Shown one piece after another: positions 6,457 through 7,296 of a DNA stretch of 7,296 bases. A program made the position numbers and the translations under genes. The DNA lies in the NCBI GenBank assembly GCA_946885665.1, contig CAMPGT010000202.1, forward strand, positions 1 to 7,296, written 5' to 3'. Each line of letters starts with the position of its first letter. Position 1 is the stretch's first letter. The stretch comes from an uncultured Chitinophagaceae bacterium (lineage in GTDB: Bacteria; Bacteroidota; Bacteroidia; Chitinophagales; Chitinophagaceae). The notes beneath the pieces were generated by a model, which was not told the origin of the DNA, ran no database searches, and was given only the letters and a program-made list of their open reading frames with translations.

Positions 6457-7296
6457 ATGAATAAAGAACAGAACAGCTTTCTCGAAAACATCATGAAAGG
6501 CGTGGGGGGCAGAATCAACAAAACGCTGACCAACAAATATAAAAAAGCCGGACTCAACTGGTTCAAAATCAAAAAACTTAAACATTTACCCTATAACAGC
6601 CCGCACAAATATCCCTTCCTTGATTCGGCGGTTGAATTTAACAACGGGCCCGAGTTGCTGCACAGTCTGCAGGAAATATTCATAGACGAGGTTTATAAAA
6701 TAGATTTCGGCCACCCCGCTCCCTATGTTATCGATTGCGGCGCCAATATTGGGCTCTCCGTGCTGTATATGAAAATACAGCACCCGTCGGCAAAGATCAT
6801 TGCGTTTGAGCCGGATCCGGTCAACTTCAGTTTCTTGCAAAAGAACGTAAATGCCTATCGGCTCAGGAATGTGGAACTCCGCAACGAAGCCGTGTGGAAG
6901 GAAAGCACCACCCTTGAATTTGTAAGTGATGGAACGCTCGGCAGTAAACTAAATGCAGCTCCCGGCCAACAGGGCACTGTAAAAGTGAAAGCTGCGAGAC
7001 TCAGGGATCTTATCAGCGAAAAGGTGGATTTTGTCAAGATGGACATTGAAGGAGCCGAATACGACGTGCTGAAAGACTGCGGCGACACACTAAAAAATGT
7101 CCATTATCTCTTTATCGAGTATCACGGGTTCTTCGCGAGGATGAATGAGCTCACAGAAATATTACAACTGGTCCAGGACAATGGCTTCGCATATTATATC
7201 AAGGAAGCCTCAAATGTTTACCCCACACCGTTCGATAGAAAGGGCGGCAAGAAGCCCTACGACGTTCAGCAAAACATCTTCTGTTTTAGGATAGAC
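6457..7296 (+). CDS. FkbM-family SAM-dependent methyltransferase (3' end outside window)
   Basis: From ATG 6457 the frame is open for 280 codons to the last base. After a lysine-rich lead-in of about 85 residues comes the FkbM/Methyltransf_21 domain: YVIDCGANIGLSVLYM (90-105) with the SAM-binding glycines, IIAFEPDP (114-121) with the ribose-binding acidic residue E118, a NEAVWKE segment, and VKMDIEGAEYDVL, where D196 and E198 belong to the family hallmark. The final residues, QNIFCFRID, resemble the last strand of FkbM domains, so only a few codons are probably missing. FkbM enzymes O-methylate hydroxyl groups of natural products and sugars; glycan methylation is inferred here from the neighbours. 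No Shine-Dalgarno sequence precedes the start, and the leader is AT-rich. It is transcribed away from the minus-strand glycosyltransferases and may head another operon. Confidence 0.88.
   Translation, partial: MNKEQNSFLENIMKGVGGRINKTLTNKYKKAGLNWFKIKKLKHLPYNSPHKYPFLDSAVEFNNGPELLHSLQEIFIDEVYKIDFGHPAPYVIDCGANIGLSVLYMKIQHPSAKIIAFEPDPVNFSFLQKNVNAYRLRNVELRNEAVWKESTTLEFVSDGTLGSKLNAAPGQQGTVKVKAARLRDLISEKVDFVKMDIEGAEYDVLKDCGDTLKNVHYLFIEYHGFFARMNELTEILQLVQDNGFAYYIKEASNVYPTPFDRKGGKKPYDVQQNIFCFRID

Noticed and set aside
6054..6464. A 136-codon plus-strand frame opposite the first minus-strand glycosyltransferase, ending just past the FkbM start
   Set aside because: It is antisense to a gene with recognisable catalytic motifs, and its translation looks like no known protein.
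1..7296. Search for CRISPR arrays, tandem repeats, tRNA-like segments, insertion-sequence ends, toxin-antitoxin pairs and defence genes
   Set aside because: Reading both strands showed only glycan-related genes, with almost no non-coding space; I saw no array of repeats, no transposase and no nuclease or antitoxin motif.

Overview
The window is a stretch of surface-glycan (exopolysaccharide, capsule or O-antigen type) biosynthesis genes, most likely from a member of the Bacteroidota, possibly a Chitinophagaceae-like organism. The phylum call is an inference. It rests on a YfhO-family protein of the form I associate with that phylum, on AT-rich leaders without Shine-Dalgarno sequences before nearly all starts, and on one TAnnTTTG (Bacteroidota -7 type) motif. 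Coding density is close to complete: eight genes, no gap longer than 38 bases, and no RNA gene, insertion sequence, CRISPR array or phage gene that I can see.

Layout. Positions 1-3591 (+ strand) hold the end of a YfhO-family membrane protein, two different class I SAM-dependent methyltransferases and a GT4-type glycosyltransferase. Each joins the next by a 4-base ATGA overlap, so this is very probably one translationally coupled operon that begins upstream of the window. Positions 3595-6418 (- strand) hold three GT-A-fold glycosyltransferases, transcribed in the order 6418 to 3595 with 5-11 base gaps: a Glyco_tranf_2_5-like protein, a classical GT2 and a WbbL/rhamnosyltransferase-like GT2. 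The two operons converge with only 3 bases between their stop codons. Positions 6457-7296 (+ strand) hold an FkbM-family methyltransferase that diverges from the minus-strand operon across 38 bases and runs off the window edge close to its natural end.

Working model (inference). The four soluble glycosyltransferases extend a glycan on a lipid or protein carrier at the inner face of the cytoplasmic membrane. The YfhO protein supplies a membrane-embedded transfer step. The three methyltransferases add methyl groups to sugars, or cap the chain. No flippase, polymerase, initiating sugar-phosphate transferase or nucleotide-sugar synthesis gene lies in the window, so the product cannot be identified.

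The glycosyltransferase gene at 4608-5531 is much more AT-rich than its surroundings (about 38% GC over 4621-5520 against about 52% over 1861-2340, my hand counts), as often seen for exchanged genes in variable glycan loci. I found no convincing new defence or mobile system. The most unusual points are the poorly recognised C-terminal half of the first methyltransferase, a 9-A tract in one glycosyltransferase where either a one-base gain or a one-base loss stops translation at once, a forced TTG start, and the 3-base convergent junction.
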